Assembly (NCBI GenBank): GCA_002479645.1
Contig: DLOO01000067.1
Span: forward strand, 328-6,536
Length of the DNA stretch: 6,209 bases
DNA from: Lachnoclostridium sp. UBA7482
Lineage (GTDB): Bacteria; Bacillota; Clostridia; Lachnospirales; Lachnospiraceae
Direction: 5' to 3'
Under the pieces are notes generated by a model, which did no database searches, was not told the DNA's origin, and saw nothing but the letters and a program-made list of their open reading frames with translations. The position numbers and the translations under genes were made by a program. Shown here in pieces: positions 6,086 through 6,209 of the stretch. The first letter of the stretch is position 1. Each line of letters starts with the position of its first letter.

Positions 6086-6209
6086 ATTCCCAACGACGCT
6101 TTTTGATTGCCTGAACCGTCAGGAAAACAAAAAGGAAAACAAGACTCAGATAGTAAATGTATGCCGCCCCGTCGAAGATGCCGTACTTGAAGCGGTCAAA
6201 ACGGTTCAG
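6084..6209 (-). CDS. ABC-2 type permease (GldF-like), C-terminal fragment
   Basis: The last 41 residues of a gene that continues past the right edge. They read FDRFKYGIFDGAAYIYYLS, then the hydrophobic helix LVFLFVFLTV, and end in QAIKKRRWE. This ending, a short amphipathic region after an outside loop, one final membrane helix and a positively charged tail, is typical of GldF / ABC-2 permeases. Its stop codon overlaps the Shine-Dalgarno of the gldG-like gene, and that neighbour strongly supports the call. The ATPase gene would be expected upstream of this gene, outside the window. The rest of the permease cannot be judged. Confidence 0.85.
   Translation of the reverse strand: MNRFDRFKYGIFDGAAYIYYLSLVFLFVFLTVQAIKKRRWE

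Noticed and set aside
5174..6106. Plus-strand open frame of 310 codons opposite the gldG-like gene
   Set aside because: It is antisense to a well-supported gene, has no ribosome binding site that I can see, and its His/Ile-rich composition is what the complementary strand of this coding sequence would give. A search with no homologues outside antisense positions would confirm rejection.

Overview
The window looks like chromosomal DNA from a low-to-mid GC, spore-forming Firmicute of class Clostridia, most likely Lachnospiraceae. The grounds are a T-box leader, a SpoIID-family protein and the GldF/GldG/DUF4340 gene set, which is common in that family. The family-level assignment is an inference from gene content. 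There is no sign of a mobile element, CRISPR array or rRNA/tRNA gene.

Layout, left to right. (1) Positions about 31-307 hold a minus-strand T-box riboswitch with its own promoter (-35 TTGACT, extended -10) and a terminator. The gene it controls, probably an aminoacyl-tRNA synthetase or amino-acid gene, lies beyond the left edge. (2) A plus-strand YihY/BrkB-type membrane protein (329-1192) is divergent from the T-box unit. (3) A long minus-strand SpoIID/LytB-domain protein (1142-3067) converges on yihY, and the two coding regions overlap by 51 bp. Its best start is a GTG with a good ribosome binding site. A CATACAAT element resembling a sigma-E -10 box sits just upstream, which fits sporulation expression. 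(4) A minus-strand operon enters from the right edge: the C-terminal end of an ABC-2 type permease (GldF-like), a GldG-family auxiliary protein, and a membrane-anchored DUF4340 protein. It ends at a strong intrinsic terminator (3153-3186) that separates it from the SpoIID gene.

The permease, GldG and DUF4340 genes very probably encode parts of one envelope complex built on an ABC transporter whose ATPase would be encoded further upstream, outside the window. Its substrate in Firmicutes is not known to me. The SpoIID-like enzyme would cleave peptidoglycan glycan strands at the cell surface or during engulfment. YihY is a polytopic membrane protein of unknown role. The most interesting points are the possible sigma-E control and enlarged architecture of the SpoIID-like protein, the internal triplication in the DUF4340 protein, and the compact overlaps. 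I see no clear evidence of a wholly new system.
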